A stretch of 35,639 nucleotides of DNA, taken from NCBI GenBank assembly GCA_902826795.1, contig CADEGD010000010.1:61412-97050 (forward strand), read 5' to 3'. Below are positions 1 through 8,048 of this stretch, piece by piece. The notes below the pieces were generated by a model. That model searched no databases and was not told the DNA's origin. It saw only the letters and a list, made by a program, of their open reading frames with translations. The position numbers and the translations under genes are program-made. Source of the DNA: an uncultured Acidobacteriota bacterium. GTDB lineage: Bacteria; Acidobacteriota; Blastocatellia; Pyrinomonadales; Pyrinomonadaceae. Within the stretch, counting starts at the first letter, position 1. Every line of letters begins with the position of its first letter.

Positions 1-1
1 T

Positions 2-139
2 ATTGCCGCCCTGCGGTCGCTGGTCGCGATGGAGGACGAAGACGACAATTTCCGGGCGAAATACCAGTCGGGATTACAACAGGACCTGGATGCCGCGGCT
101 CACCAAGGGCAGTTGAAAACTCTGTTATTTGGAGAATAG
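2..139 (+). CDS. C-terminal end of an unidentified protein (5' truncated)
   Basis: An open frame runs from the window edge to TAG at 137-139 and encodes 45 residues ending in KTLLFGE. The segment is charged and probably helical (MEDEDDNFRAKY), with no motif I recognise. It is the tail of a rightward gene that starts outside the window and converges on the leftward transaldolase gene. The inverted repeat at 146-270 between the two genes could terminate both transcripts. Function cannot be assigned from this fragment. Confidence 0.55.
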   Translation: MAALRSLVAMEDEDDNFRAKYQSGLQQDLDAAAHQGQLKTLLFGE

Positions 140-145
140 GAATAA

Positions 146-270
146 GGGAGTCCGAAAGAGCGATCTAGCAAAATTTCGGTTTACGCATTTATCTATGCTT
201 TTTGTGGTTCTGCCTTTTAATTAGCGAACCACAAAAAGCACAAAAAATGGAAATCCCTTTTCGGGCTCCC
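146..270. repeat. Nested inverted repeat between convergent genes (GAACCAC family)
   Basis: The outer arms 146-157 and 259-270 match as inverted copies at 11 of 12 positions. The inner arms 197-210 and 226-239 are a perfect 14-bp inverted repeat (GCTTTTTGTGGTTC and its complement) around a 15-nt loop. It fills the gap between two convergent genes, so a bidirectional terminator role is plausible. The inner GTGGTTC/GAACCAC core recurs in the elements at 19074-19148 and 30607-30662. Confidence 0.7.
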
Positions 271-281
271 TCATTTCCGAC

Positions 282-932
282 CTACGCGCGGCCGCTCTTC
301 TTCCAATCCGAAAGGAATGACTCAAGTCCCTTGTCGGTCAACGGATGGTGGACGAGTTGCTTGATCACCTTAAACGGGATCGTTGCCACGTCGGCACCGG
401 CAAGGGCACAGTCGACGATGTGCATCGGATGGCGGATCGAAGCGGCTAAGACCTGCGTCGGGTAATCGTAGTTTTGATAGATCTGCACGATGTCCGCGAT
501 CAGCTGCATTCCGTTGGTCGCGATGTCGTCAAGCCGGCCGATGAACGGAGAGATGTAGCGGGCACCAGCTTTCGCTGCCAAAATCGCTTGGGCTGCACTA
601 AAGCATAGCGTTACGTTTACACCCGTTCCTTCGTCTGTAAGCACGCGCGTCGCCTTCAGCCCGTCGAGCGTGAGCGGGCATTTCACGACGACGTTCGGTG
701 CGATCTTCGCGAGCTCACGGCCTTCCTTGAGCATTCCCTCCGTATCCAGAGCCGTCACCTCGGCCGAAACGTCACCCTTCACGATCGCACAGATCTTCGC
801 GATATGCTCTTTGAAGTCAACGTCGCCTTCCTTCGCCACCAAAGATGGATTCGTCGTAACGCCGTCGATAAGTCCGAGTTCGTTTGCTTCGCGGATCTCG
901 TCGAGATTCGCTGTATCGATAAAAAATTTCAT
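282..932 (-). CDS. tal: Transaldolase (short TalC/FSA-like family)
   Basis: A 216-residue class I aldolase-fold protein predicted to transfer a dihydroxyacetone unit in the non-oxidative pentose phosphate pathway, in the cytoplasm. It starts [10 protein letters not shown], has the TTNPS strand near residue 26, and the Schiff-base lysine in VVVKCPLT (about K84). The segment [10 protein letters not shown] is typical of short transaldolases rather than of E. coli fructose-6-phosphate aldolase, so transaldolase is the better call. Length matches the ~215-residue family. The ATG has a GGAG ribosome binding site four bases upstream. It lies 25 nt downstream of the zinc-ribbon gene and is probably last in a three-gene leftward unit. 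Confidence 0.93.
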   Translation of the reverse strand: MKFFIDTANLDEIREANELGLIDGVTTNPSLVAKEGDVDFKEHIAKICAIVKGDVSAEVTALDTEGMLKEGRELAKIAPNVVVKCPLTLDGLKATRVLTDEGTGVNVTLCFSAAQAILAAKAGARYISPFIGRLDDIATNGMQLIADIVQIYQNYDYPTQVLAASIRHPMHIVDCALAGADVATIPFKVIKQLVHHPLTDKGLESFLSDWKKSGRA

Positions 933-957
933 AGTTCTCCGAAAATGTGTTCGAGCC

Positions 958-1485
958 TTATCGGCGAGGCACGAGAAATAGGATCAAATTGATCGCCAGG
1001 ATGACAAGGCCCACATAGGCGAAGGTCTTTCGATCACTTTGCTTAACCGACCAGAGCGACATGCCGACGCCCGTGCCGAGCAGCAGCAGCCACATCAGAA
1101 AGTTTGCCGAAAATATGTAAGAAGTTATTGACGAGCTGTACTGGTTTTCGAGGTACAGCCACTGCCACCAGTTATGTGCGAGCGCCAGCACGATCGGAGC
1201 GGTCTCAAGTACCTTCGACTGCGAACCGGTCGACGGCAGAATCGAATTCTTATTTGCCGTGACAGTTTCAATCTCGCCCGACGTGGCCGATTCGATCGTA
1301 TCCGGCACGCTTTGAAATCCGCCCATTACCATGGTCGGTTCGGGCATTCGCGAGGCAAGCGGTTCCGACCGGACGCTTGCGGCGGTCGCAGTTTCAACGT
1401 GCGCCGATAATCTCGTTCCGTCCTCAAGACAGAATTCCAGCGTGTTATCGAGATACCTTGCATCGCATTTTGAGCAACGTTTCAT
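958..1485 (-). CDS. Zinc-ribbon membrane protein, function unknown
   Basis: 175 residues. The N terminus [11 protein letters not shown] followed by LEFCLEDGT gives a CxxC plus one further visible cysteine, like the zinc-ribbon leader of many acidobacterial proteins. A low-complexity linker (about residues 30-90) leads to about three hydrophobic segments (around 95-110, 122-146 and 155-172), ending VPRR. This predicts a short cytoplasmic zinc-binding head on a membrane anchor. The start codon overlaps the stop of the upstream FAH-family gene by 4 bp (ATGA), implying translational coupling. No enzymatic motif is visible. Confidence 0.75.
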   Translation of the reverse strand: MKRCSKCDARYLDNTLEFCLEDGTRLSAHVETATAASVRSEPLASRMPEPTMVMGGFQSVPDTIESATSGEIETVTANKNSILPSTGSQSKVLETAPIVLALAHNWWQWLYLENQYSSSITSYIFSANFLMWLLLLGTGVGMSLWSVKQSDRKTFAYVGLVILAINLILFLVPRR

Positions 1486-2117
1486 GCTGCCGTTACTGGA
1501 TTCGATAATGTTCCGATCCCCTCGATATTAACCTCGCAGACATCTCCGGGTTTTAGCATAGAAACCCCGGACGGAGTACCCGTTGCGATCACATCGCCCC
1601 GTCTCAGCGTCATCATCTTTGATATGTATCGTATCAAGAACGCGACCGGGAAGACCATCTGCGACGTGCGACCGTCCTGCTTAACGACGCCGTTGACCGA
1701 ACATGTAACGCGAATATCGGAAACATCGAGATCCGAAACGATCGCCGGCCCGATCGGGCAGAACGTGTCGAAGGATTTTCCTCGGGTGAATTGAACATCC
1801 TTCCGCTGAATGTCGCGAGCCGTGACGTCGTTGAGACACGTGTATCCGCTGACGAACTCGAATGGATCGTCGTCTTCTCCGAGATCTTTGCAGGTCTTAC
1901 CAATTATCACCGCAAGCTCGCCCTCGTGCTCAACCTGCGAGCTTTGCGCCGGAATGCGGATGGCATCGCCATCAAAGATCACGGCCGATGGAGCCTTCAA
2001 AAACAGCAGCGGCTCCTTAGGAACTTCGTTACCGAGCTCGGCGGCATGTTCTGCGTAATTGCGGCCGACGCAAACGATCTTGGACGGCGAAAAATCGACA
2101 GGTAATTCGTGTTTCAT
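1482..2117 (-). CDS. Fumarylacetoacetate hydrolase (FAH) family protein
   Basis: 211 residues, about the length of the compact YcgM-like branch. The signature VGRNYAEHAAELG is at residues 17-29, followed by KEPLLFLKAPSA. Probable metal ligands are in VEHEGELAV (E65, E67) and LNDVTARD (D97), and GTPSGV lies near the C terminus. Family members hydrolyse or decarboxylate 3-oxoacids such as acylpyruvates and oxaloacetate; the exact substrate cannot be read from sequence. It is first in a leftward unit with the zinc-ribbon protein (4-bp overlap) and transaldolase. Confidence 0.9.
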   Translation of the reverse strand: MKHELPVDFSPSKIVCVGRNYAEHAAELGNEVPKEPLLFLKAPSAVIFDGDAIRIPAQSSQVEHEGELAVIIGKTCKDLGEDDDPFEFVSGYTCLNDVTARDIQRKDVQFTRGKSFDTFCPIGPAIVSDLDVSDIRVTCSVNGVVKQDGRTSQMVFPVAFLIRYISKMMTLRRGDVIATGTPSGVSMLKPGDVCEVNIEGIGTLSNPVTAA

Positions 2118-2253
2118 AGCTGAGGAGCGGAAAATAAGACTTTAAATCCCGCACCACAAAATGTCGAGCGGCGTATTTGTTGCTATACAAGGTTTTGCGT
2201 TTACGACCTGTCAGCACTCGGTCAAAGTGAATGCTAACGATACAAAAAAAGTC

Positions 2254-2282
2254 TTGACTTTGATGTCGATTCGGGCTACTCT
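2254..2282 (+). promoter_or_regulatory. Sigma70-like promoter of a candidate small RNA
   Basis: TTGACT at 2254-2259 and TACTCT at 2277-2282 are separated by exactly 17 nt. No plus-strand ORF follows, but a terminator-like hairpin lies about 200 nt downstream, so this probably drives a non-coding transcript. Confidence 0.5.
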
Positions 2283-2288
2283 TTTCTC

Positions 2289-2503
2289 ACTGAACGCGTT
2301 TTAGTAGAACAAGGGGAACTTAACAGTGACCCGGCTTGTGGGCCGCCAGATTCGAAATCCGACTTGGAAAGTAGGTATGGAAAAACGGACGCAGGAACAC
2401 TCTTGAGAATCTTGTCGGCGCGATGCTCTGGATTCGATACTGAGTTGAACGAAAAAGATGATAAGGTCCGTTGCCTGCCCGCAGCGGGCCTTTTCAATTT
2501 TAT
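2289..2503 (+). ncRNA. Candidate small RNA of about 215 nt, family unknown
   Basis: The stretch 2118-2534 has no convincing gene. Within it a promoter (2254-2282) and a terminator (2463-2503) bracket about 215 nt. Internal hairpins are visible, for example GATT-CGA-AATC near 2350. A weak long-range pairing joins CAGT near 2325 with ACTG near 2440. Size and layout would fit a 6S-like or other housekeeping RNA, but I found no signature that fixes a family. It lies between the divergent FAH unit and the convergent lipoprotein gene. The boundaries are inferred. Confidence 0.4.
2463..2503. terminator. Rho-independent terminator, possibly bidirectional
   Basis: AAGGTCCG (2463-2470) pairs with CGGGCCTT (2485-2492) through one G-T wobble. 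An inner CTG/CAG stem closes a CCCG loop, and TTTTCAATTTT follows. On the minus strand a shorter T stretch follows the same stem, so it may also end the lipoprotein transcript that stops at 2535. Confidence 0.65.
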
Positions 2504-2534
2504 TGACGGATAGATCGGATCTCTTTTGCGGAAG

Positions 2535-3656
2535 CTAAGGAACTGTCTCGCTAACCACTTCGCTCGCCTCACTCACATTCTTGAATTTGTCGGTCGCCGT
2601 GACGTAGTAGAAGTAAGTCTTGCCAGCCTCGACCGCTTCATCCTGAAACGTATTCGTTTTCAAAAGCTCTTTCGATAGAAGCGTCCATTGAGCTTTAGGT
2701 AAATTCTCGTCAGTCGATCGGTAGACGCTGTAACCCTCTATATCGGTTTCCGGATTTGCAGGGAAGAAAATGGAGATCGATGTCGGGGTCGCCGCGATCG
2801 TTACCGCCGCCGGTGCAGAAGGCGGGAACGTATCGACCGGCTTGAGGCTGACGATGTTCGATTCCGCGCTTTCCGTCGGGGCCGCCTCGGTTCCAAGTGA
2901 GACCGCACGTACGAAATAAAAGTATTCTTTTTCAAAGTCGAAGAATCGGTCATCGTAAGACGCATCGGCGATCGGTGTCGGATTCAGCAGTTTTGCCGGA
3001 GTTTTCTCGGACTCGGAACGATAGATGTTGTAACCGAGAATGTTCGCGGGCGTCGTCCCGTCCACGTTTGCATTCGGCGGAGTCCACGTGAGCCGGACTG
3101 CTTCTTGCGAAAGGGTCGTCGATAAAGATGTCGGAGCGGTTGCGATCCTGGCCGCGGGTTCAAGAAGAAAGAAGTTCGAAAAAGCCGCACGCTGGCCGGA
3201 AGCGTTCACGAATCGGATCGCATACCGTATCCTCGCCGGTTGTCCGGCAAACTGGAGCGTGTCCGTATATTGAAGCGTCTTGCCTCCAAAATCGTCATTT
3301 GTCAGCGGGATCGTCGCAACGACCTGGCTGCGGTTTGCAAATTCTTCTTCCGACAGAGACTGCGGGGAATCGAGTCTTTCCGTAAGCCTGTACACATCGG
3401 CCCGGGCGATGTGCAATACGTTTCCTTGCGGAGCGTTCGTCATCGGCATTTTCCAGTTCAATATAACCTGACTTCCGCGTTGAAAACCGCTCACTTCCGC
3501 TCTCTGTATAACTTTCTCGTTCGGCGGCAGCGGAGCTTTACGCTTACCGCAAGCAACCACGAAGCTAAGCGCGAAAAGCGCTAAAGCGGCGACGGCTGCT
3601 TTAGGTCCAAAATGCTTAACGCGAATTAAAAGGTTGAAGGAGCGTTTATGCGCCAT
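2535..3656 (-). CDS. Lipoprotein with fibronectin type III-like repeats
   Basis: 373 residues. A basic N terminus and hydrophobic stretch end in the lipobox-like FVVACGK with Cys36, so it is predicted to be acylated and membrane anchored. After a beta-rich N domain come two fibronectin type III-like units (about 170-275 and 277-370), recognisable by LTWTPP...YNIYRS...YFYFVRAVS and the matching YSVYRST...YFYYVTATD. Such modules usually mediate protein or polysaccharide contacts outside the cell; no catalytic motif is seen. It starts 24 nt after hslU and probably shares its transcript. The candidate bidirectional terminator lies downstream. Confidence 0.85.
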   Translation of the reverse strand: MAHKRSFNLLIRVKHFGPKAAVAALALFALSFVVACGKRKAPLPPNEKVIQRAEVSGFQRGSQVILNWKMPMTNAPQGNVLHIARADVYRLTERLDSPQSLSEEEFANRSQVVATIPLTNDDFGGKTLQYTDTLQFAGQPARIRYAIRFVNASGQRAAFSNFFLLEPAARIATAPTSLSTTLSQEAVRLTWTPPNANVDGTTPANILGYNIYRSESEKTPAKLLNPTPIADASYDDRFFDFEKEYFYFVRAVSLGTEAAPTESAESNIVSLKPVDTFPPSAPAAVTIAATPTSISIFFPANPETDIEGYSVYRSTDENLPKAQWTLLSKELLKTNTFQDEAVEAGKTYFYYVTATDKFKNVSEASEVVSETVP

Positions 3657-3680
3657 GCCGGGTGTTTAATACTTAAGTGA

Positions 3681-5069
3681 TTAAAGGACGTACTGTCGCA
3701 GATCGCGATTCTCAACCAAGCCATCCAACTTAGATGAAACGTACGTTGCGTCGATCTTCTGTTTCTTTGATTTGAGCTCTGAACCCTCAAAGCTGATCTC
3801 TTCCAACAAACGTTCCAAAAGCGTGTGAAGACGGCGTGCTCCGATGTTTTCCGTATCCCGATTGATTTCCGCCGTCATCTCAGCCAGCTTTGCGATCGCA
3901 TCCTCAGTAAACTCAAGCTCGATCCCTTCCGTTCCAAGGAGGGCCTGATACTGCTTGATCAGCGAGTTCTTTGGCTGTGTGAGGATCCGCTTGAGGTCGT
4001 CGATCGTGAGTGCCTCAAGTTCGACACGAATAGGGAACCGGCCTTGCAGCTCGGGTATCAGGTCCGATGGCTTTGAAACGTGAAAGGCTCCCGCAGCGAT
4101 GAACAAGATGTGGTCGGTGCTGACCATTCCGTAACGCGTGTTCACGTTCGTACCTTCAACAATGGGCAGCAGATCCCGCTGCACGCCTTCGCGTGAAACG
4201 TCAGGGTTGCCGGAAGACTCACGGCCCGCGATCTTGTCGATCTCGTCTAAAAAGATGATCCCGGAGTCTTGAACCTTCTTGATCGCGGCCCTCTGCACTT
4301 GCTCCATGTCGACGAGACGCTCTTGCTCATCTCGAAGCAGAACAACTTTCGCATCTGCCACTCGCAGCTTCCTGCGAACGGTTTTAGTCGGGAAAAGATT
4401 TCCGAGCATGTCCTTAAAGTTCACGCCCATCTCCTCCATGCCCTGACCGCCGATAAAGTCGACCGTCGCGCTTCCGCCGCGGTCCTGCGTCTCAACTTCC
4501 ACCATCCGCTCGTCAAGCTCGCCGCTTCGCAATTGATCGCGCAGCTTTTCGCGGGTTCGAGCGGTTCGCTGCTCCGCCTCGTTATTCTCTTCGTTGTAAG
4601 AGAACGAGCTCGGCGGCAAAAGGAGGTCTAATATCGCTTCTTCCGAATTTTCCTCGGCCCGCAATTCTACTTCTTCGTAAGCCGCCTGACGCGTCATGTC
4701 GATCGCGTTATCCGTCAGCTCGCGGATCATGCTCTCGACATCGCGCCCGACGTATCCGACCTCGGTGAACTTGGAAGCTTCGATCTTGATGAACGGCGAA
4801 TCGGCGATTCGAGCCAGCCGCCTGGCGATCTCCGTCTTTCCGACTCCGGTCGAGCCGATCATGAGTATGTTTTTGGGCAGAACGTCACGCGCGATATCGT
4901 CGGGAAGTTTTTGCCTGCGTATCCGGTTCCGCAACGCGACTGCAACCGCCCGCTTCGCCGCCGATTGACCGACGACGTATTTATCCAGCTCCGCCACTAT
5001 CTGCCGCGGCGTTAGATCATCAAGCTTGGGTTTTGCTGCGGCAGTCTCACCGCCCAAATAAATCGCCAT
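3681..5069 (-). CDS. hslU: ATP-dependent protease ATPase subunit HslU
   Basis: 462 residues, standard for HslU/ClpY. This AAA+ unfoldase hexamer feeds substrates into HslV in the cytoplasm. Visible motifs: the N-terminal PRQIVAELDKYVVGQ, Walker A GSTGVGKTE (72-80), the pore loop GYVGRD (105-110), a charged I-domain (about 130-250), Walker B IIFLDEIDKI, and the sensor region NIGARRLHTLLERLLE. The C terminus YVL fits insertion into HslV pockets. It follows hslV, separated by 57 nt that hold a paired palindrome. Confidence 0.97.
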   Translation of the reverse strand: MAIYLGGETAAAKPKLDDLTPRQIVAELDKYVVGQSAAKRAVAVALRNRIRRQKLPDDIARDVLPKNILMIGSTGVGKTEIARRLARIADSPFIKIEASKFTEVGYVGRDVESMIRELTDNAIDMTRQAAYEEVELRAEENSEEAILDLLLPPSSFSYNEENNEAEQRTARTREKLRDQLRSGELDERMVEVETQDRGGSATVDFIGGQGMEEMGVNFKDMLGNLFPTKTVRRKLRVADAKVVLLRDEQERLVDMEQVQRAAIKKVQDSGIIFLDEIDKIAGRESSGNPDVSREGVQRDLLPIVEGTNVNTRYGMVSTDHILFIAAGAFHVSKPSDLIPELQGRFPIRVELEALTIDDLKRILTQPKNSLIKQYQALLGTEGIELEFTEDAIAKLAEMTAEINRDTENIGARRLHTLLERLLEEISFEGSELKSKKQKIDATYVSSKLDGLVENRDLRQYVL

Positions 5070-5071
5070 AA

Positions 5072-5124
5072 GGAACGCGAACTTCAGTTCGCACTATGAG
5101 AATGCGGACTAAAGTCCGCGTTCC
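5072..5124. repeat. BIME-like paired palindrome between hslV and hslU
   Basis: Two 21-nt arms (5072-5092 and 5104-5124) are inverted copies of one another with three differences. Each arm is itself a hairpin: GCGAACT-tc-AGTTCGC and GCGGACT-aa-AGTCCGC. The differences preserve pairing within each hairpin (A-T in one, G-C in the other). It occupies nearly the whole gap between hslV and hslU. Confidence 0.8.
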
Positions 5125-5126
5125 AA

Positions 5127-5660
5127 CTAAAGCTCCTCCAAAACTATCTCGCCGTTCGTATAGATGCAGATCTCGCCCGCGATCCTGAGAGCTTCTGACG
5201 CGACCTCTGCTGCAGAAAGCTCGGTGTGCTTCATCAAAGCCCGAGCCGCGGAAAGAGCATACATGCTGCCGGAACCCACCGAAAGCAGGCCGTCGTCCGA
5301 AGAGATAACGTCGCCTTTTCCTGAAAGCAGAAACGCATCTTTACTGTCCGCAACGATCAGCAATGCCTCGAGATTGCGAAGATACTTGTCGGTTCGCCAG
5401 TCTTTGCTAAGCTCGATCGCCGCTCGTTCGAGCTGATTCTGAAATTGTTCGAGCTTCGTCTCAAATCGCGTCAACAGCGTAAAAGCGTCTGCGGTTGCAC
5501 CCGCAAATCCGGCAAGAATGCTTCCGCCGGCGATCCTCCGAACCTTTCGGGCCTTGCCCTTGATCACCGTTTCGCCGAGCGTTACCTGGCCGTCGCCGGC
5601 CATCGCGACCTTACCGTCGTGCTGAACGAGCAGCACAGTTGTCGAACGGATCTGCGTCAT
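5127..5660 (-). CDS. hslV: ATP-dependent protease proteolytic subunit HslV
   Basis: 177 residues, usual HslV length. It is an N-terminal-nucleophile threonine protease forming a double hexamer capped by HslU. After the short leader MTQIRS the mature protein would begin at Thr7 in [11 protein letters not shown], aligning with the processed TT of known Hsl[10 protein letters not shown] and ARKVRRI follow as in Bacillus-type HslV, and the [14 protein letters not shown] helix is present. No Shine-Dalgarno is seen; the promoter -10 lies 8 nt before the ATG, suggesting a leaderless or nearly leaderless mRNA. It is first in the hslV-hslU-lipoprotein unit. Confidence 0.96.
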   Translation of the reverse strand: MTQIRSTTVLLVQHDGKVAMAGDGQVTLGETVIKGKARKVRRIAGGSILAGFAGATADAFTLLTRFETKLEQFQNQLERAAIELSKDWRTDKYLRNLEALLIVADSKDAFLLSGKGDVISSDDGLLSVGSGSMYALSAARALMKHTELSAAEVASEALRIAGEICIYTNGEIVLEEL

Positions 5661-5668
5661 AAACGTAG

Positions 5669-5697
5669 ATGATAGAGGTTGCGGTAAAAATGCTCAA
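5669..5697 (-). promoter_or_regulatory. hslV promoter with -10 next to the start codon
   Basis: On the minus strand TTGAGC (5692-5697) and TATCAT (5669-5674) are separated by 17 nt. Only eight bases lie between the -10 box and the ATG at 5658-5660, so transcription should start at or just before the start codon. Confidence 0.5.
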
Positions 5698-5738
5698 ATT
5701 GACACTTCACCGCTATTTATCTGAACATTGACGTGTTT

Positions 5739-6488
5739 ATGGCGTACAGACCGAAGATCGGGATCACCATGCGGCTCGAAAACGAAACGAATCGTTTCTA
5801 TCTTGGCCGCCACTATTCCGAAGCAATCGAAGCGGTGGGAGGAACTCCGGTTCACATCGCTCTGATACCAAAACAGGAGTTCATCGCGGACCTTTTGGCG
5901 ACGCTCGACGGCATCCTGTTGCCCGGAAGTGCGTCTGACGTCGACCCTGCATACTGGAACGAAGACCCGCATCCGAAGTTGGGGCGCGTCGTCCCGGAAA
6001 AGGATCAGACGGATATGATGGTGCTGGCCGAGGCAGAAAAACGAGGGCTGCCTGTTTTCGGTATCTGCTTCGGGATGCAGTCCTTAAACGTTTCACGCGG
6101 AGGCTCGCTTATTCAGGACATCGAATCGGACGTTGAAGAGCCTGTTCAGCACCAGCAGGGAATTCCGCGTGACCGCAACTCGCATTCGATCAAGATCGCT
6201 TCGGGGAGCATCATAGAAAAAGCTTTAGGTGTCGGCTCGATAACAACTAAGGTGAACTCGCATCATCATCAGGCTATTCGTAACTTAGGAAAGAATTTAA
6301 GGTCAGTAGCCTGGGCTAACGACGGTGTGATCGAGGGCGTAGAAGACACGCGCGGGGATCGTTTTGTTGTCGGCGTCCAGTGGCATCCGGAGCTTTCTTG
6401 GGTGTGGGACCCTTTATCGAGTGGGCTTTTCAAGCTGTTTACCGAAGCCTGCGCACAGAGGGTTCTGAAAGTTAGTAGCGCAGCTTAA
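5739..6488 (+). CDS. Class I glutamine amidotransferase-like hydrolase (peptidase C26, PuuD-like)
   Basis: 249 residues from the ATG at 5739; a GTG two codons earlier is also open. The glutamine amidotransferase triad is visible: the nucleophile elbow FGICFGMQ, and VQWHPE for His-Glu near the C terminus. LLPGSASDVDPAYW matches the gamma-glutamyl-GABA hydrolase branch, which cleaves gamma-glutamyl bonds in polyamine breakdown. The substrate is not certain because no puu genes are nearby. It is divergent from hslV with a 78-nt gap, and no clear ribosome binding site was found. Confidence 0.88.
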   Translation: MAYRPKIGITMRLENETNRFYLGRHYSEAIEAVGGTPVHIALIPKQEFIADLLATLDGILLPGSASDVDPAYWNEDPHPKLGRVVPEKDQTDMMVLAEAEKRGLPVFGICFGMQSLNVSRGGSLIQDIESDVEEPVQHQQGIPRDRNSHSIKIASGSIIEKALGVGSITTKVNSHHHQAIRNLGKNLRSVAWANDGVIEGVEDTRGDRFVVGVQWHPELSWVWDPLSSGLFKLFTEACAQRVLKVSSAA

Positions 6489-6686
6489 TGTGTTTTCGAG
6501 ATGGTGTATGTAGTTTGTTCGCATAGGAATAGCGGTAAAACCTCAGACGCGATCCCGATAATTCACATGATCTCTTTAAGGTTATCGTAGAAGTTTAAGT
6601 TACTGACTAAACCTTGTTTTGACAAATAGATAAAGGCAATACTGAATCCAAACTTGCGCAGTCGGTGTCCGCCTGTTCAACTGATT

Positions 6687-6702
6687 TCTAGATCGATCTA
6701 GA
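6687..6702. promoter_or_regulatory. 16-bp perfect palindrome just before a gene start
   Basis: TCTAGATCGATCTAGA is a perfect palindrome. It ends a few bases before the ribosome binding site GAGGAAT of the gene starting at 6715. It could be an operator or an mRNA hairpin. The rest of the 226-nt gap 6489-6714 has a TTGACA with a poorly spaced TACTGA downstream; I see nothing else in it. Confidence 0.4.
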
Positions 6703-6714
6703 GGAATTATTTAG

Positions 6715-7095
6715 ATGCAAAATCCTTTCGTAATCGGCCTGCTCGCTTGGCTCGTCCCAGGCGCCGGCCATATTGTTCAGGGCAAGACGCAGCGGGGCGT
6801 CATTATCGGTGGCGCAATTCTCTTGATGCTGCTCGTCGGCATCTTCAGCGGCGGGGCATATTATCCCGGCTTCGACTTCAAGGACGGCCAGTTGCTTTTC
6901 CTCCTTAATATGTTCGCAAAGTTTGGCAGCGGCACGGTTTCGATTCTAAGTTTTCTGTTCTCTGTAACGCCGTCGCCCGACACACCCGCCATGGCAACAT
7001 TTGAATACGGCGGCCGGATGGTGGAAGTCGCGGGCCTTCTAAATTATCTGGCGATCATTGATGCTCTTGACATTCATTTCGGGAGGAAGAAATGA
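6715..7095 (+). CDS. Small membrane protein (TM2/DUF6677-like)
   Basis: 126 residues. FVIGLLAWLVPGAGHIVQGKTQRGVIIGGAI is covered by positions 5-35 of the protein; its core LVPGAGHIVQG followed by a hydrophobic segment resembles small TM2/DUF6677-type membrane proteins, whose function is unknown. About three or four hydrophobic segments are present and the C terminus is basic (GRKK). The ATG has GAGGAAT nine bases upstream. Its stop overlaps the next start (ATGA), and it opens a rightward unit leading to recO and lptFG. Confidence 0.75.
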   Translation: MQNPFVIGLLAWLVPGAGHIVQGKTQRGVIIGGAILLMLLVGIFSGGAYYPGFDFKDGQLLFLLNMFAKFGSGTVSILSFLFSVTPSPDTPAMATFEYGGRMVEVAGLLNYLAIIDALDIHFGRKK

Positions 7096-7262
7096 TCCAC
7101 TTCTTTTACCTTGTCGGATTCGCCTTTCTTATCTCGATAGTCTTCGGAGCGATCTCAAACGGTACTCCGAAAGATAAGCTCTGGTATGGCGCTAAGACGT
7201 TTCTCCAATTCGTCGGCATCAGCCTCTTGATCGCGTGGGTGCTGTACTTCATCCCGTGGTAG
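7092..7262 (+). CDS. 56-residue membrane protein
   Basis: A short ORF starting MIHFFYLVGFAFLI and ending WVLYFIPW. Two hydrophobic segments (about 3-20 and 39-55) are separated by a polar loop with GTPKDKLW. It overlaps the preceding gene by 4 bp (ATGA), and GGAGGAAGAA just upstream can serve as its ribosome binding site. The overlap, binding site and shared membrane character suggest it is real and possibly a partner of the preceding protein. No family recognised. Confidence 0.65.
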   Translation: MIHFFYLVGFAFLISIVFGAISNGTPKDKLWYGAKTFLQFVGISLLIAWVLYFIPW

Positions 7263-7287
7263 ATCGCGGCAGGTCGTCTCAGCATTC

Positions 7288-8028
7288 ATGTCCCTCAAAC
7301 AGACGGAAGCCATAGTAATTAAGAGCTACAACCTGTCGGAAGCGGACAGGATCGTGGTCTTTTTTACGCGCGAGTTTGGCCTGGTGCGTGGTGTGGCGAA
7401 GGGAGCCAAACGGCTGCAGAGCAAATTTGGGAGCACCCTCGAACCTTTCTCTACGGTCAACCTGGAATTTTTCCAAAAGGAAGAACGCGAACTTGTATCC
7501 ATACAATCGGTCGAGCTTTTACAGTCTCGATTTTCGATCGCCAGCGATCCCGAGTTCCTCAACGCATTCTCTTATCTCGGCGATCTGATCACAGACTTCG
7601 CGTTACCGCATGATGCCGACGAAAAGCTTTACCGGATGATCGGCGCCTGCCTTTCCGCGGGAAATTCCTCCGGCGACTTGCCCGCCATCGTTCTATACTT
7701 CGAGCTGTGGTTATTACGCCTATCCGGCTTTCTTCCGGACTGGAGCCGCTGTGAAAGCTGCCGGCAGAACATCGACACCGCAGCAGAGAATTTCGTAGTT
7801 CCGGGCTTTCATCTGCAGTGTTCGACTTGCCGCAAAAGTTATGTGCTGTCCACCGTCAGGTCAGCCGAACTATCTGCGTTTCGATCGATCTTAACTATTC
7901 CGCCTAGCGAATTCACCACCTTCGCCGCTGACAAACAAGAGTCAGTCGAGCTGCTTTCAGGCATTATGAAACGGCTTATCGCTCAGGCTCTCGGCCGAGA
8001 GGTCGCGGGCGGCGCGTCTTTGAGATAG
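7288..8028 (+). CDS. recO: DNA repair protein RecO
   Basis: 246 residues, normal for RecO, which with RecR loads RecA on SSB-coated single-stranded DNA. The N-terminal OB fold starts SLKQTEAIVIKSYNLSEADR. FTREFGLVRGVAKGAKR is covered by residues 26-42; the basic patch GAKR is typical. A C-terminal zinc site is complete: C155, C158, C178 and C181 (CESC and CSTC). It is followed after 20 nt by lptFG and preceded by 25 nt, so probably in one transcript with the small membrane proteins. Confidence 0.95.
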   Translation: MSLKQTEAIVIKSYNLSEADRIVVFFTREFGLVRGVAKGAKRLQSKFGSTLEPFSTVNLEFFQKEERELVSIQSVELLQSRFSIASDPEFLNAFSYLGDLITDFALPHDADEKLYRMIGACLSAGNSSGDLPAIVLYFELWLLRLSGFLPDWSRCESCRQNIDTAAENFVVPGFHLQCSTCRKSYVLSTVRSAELSAFRSILTIPPSEFTTFAADKQESVELLSGIMKRLIAQALGREVAGGASLR

Positions 8029-8048
8029 ACTCGAAGCTAGCGGCTATT

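Noticed and set aside
2276..2572. 98-codon minus-strand ORF between fah and the lipoprotein gene
   Set aside because: It has no protein-like pattern and runs through the terminator hairpin.
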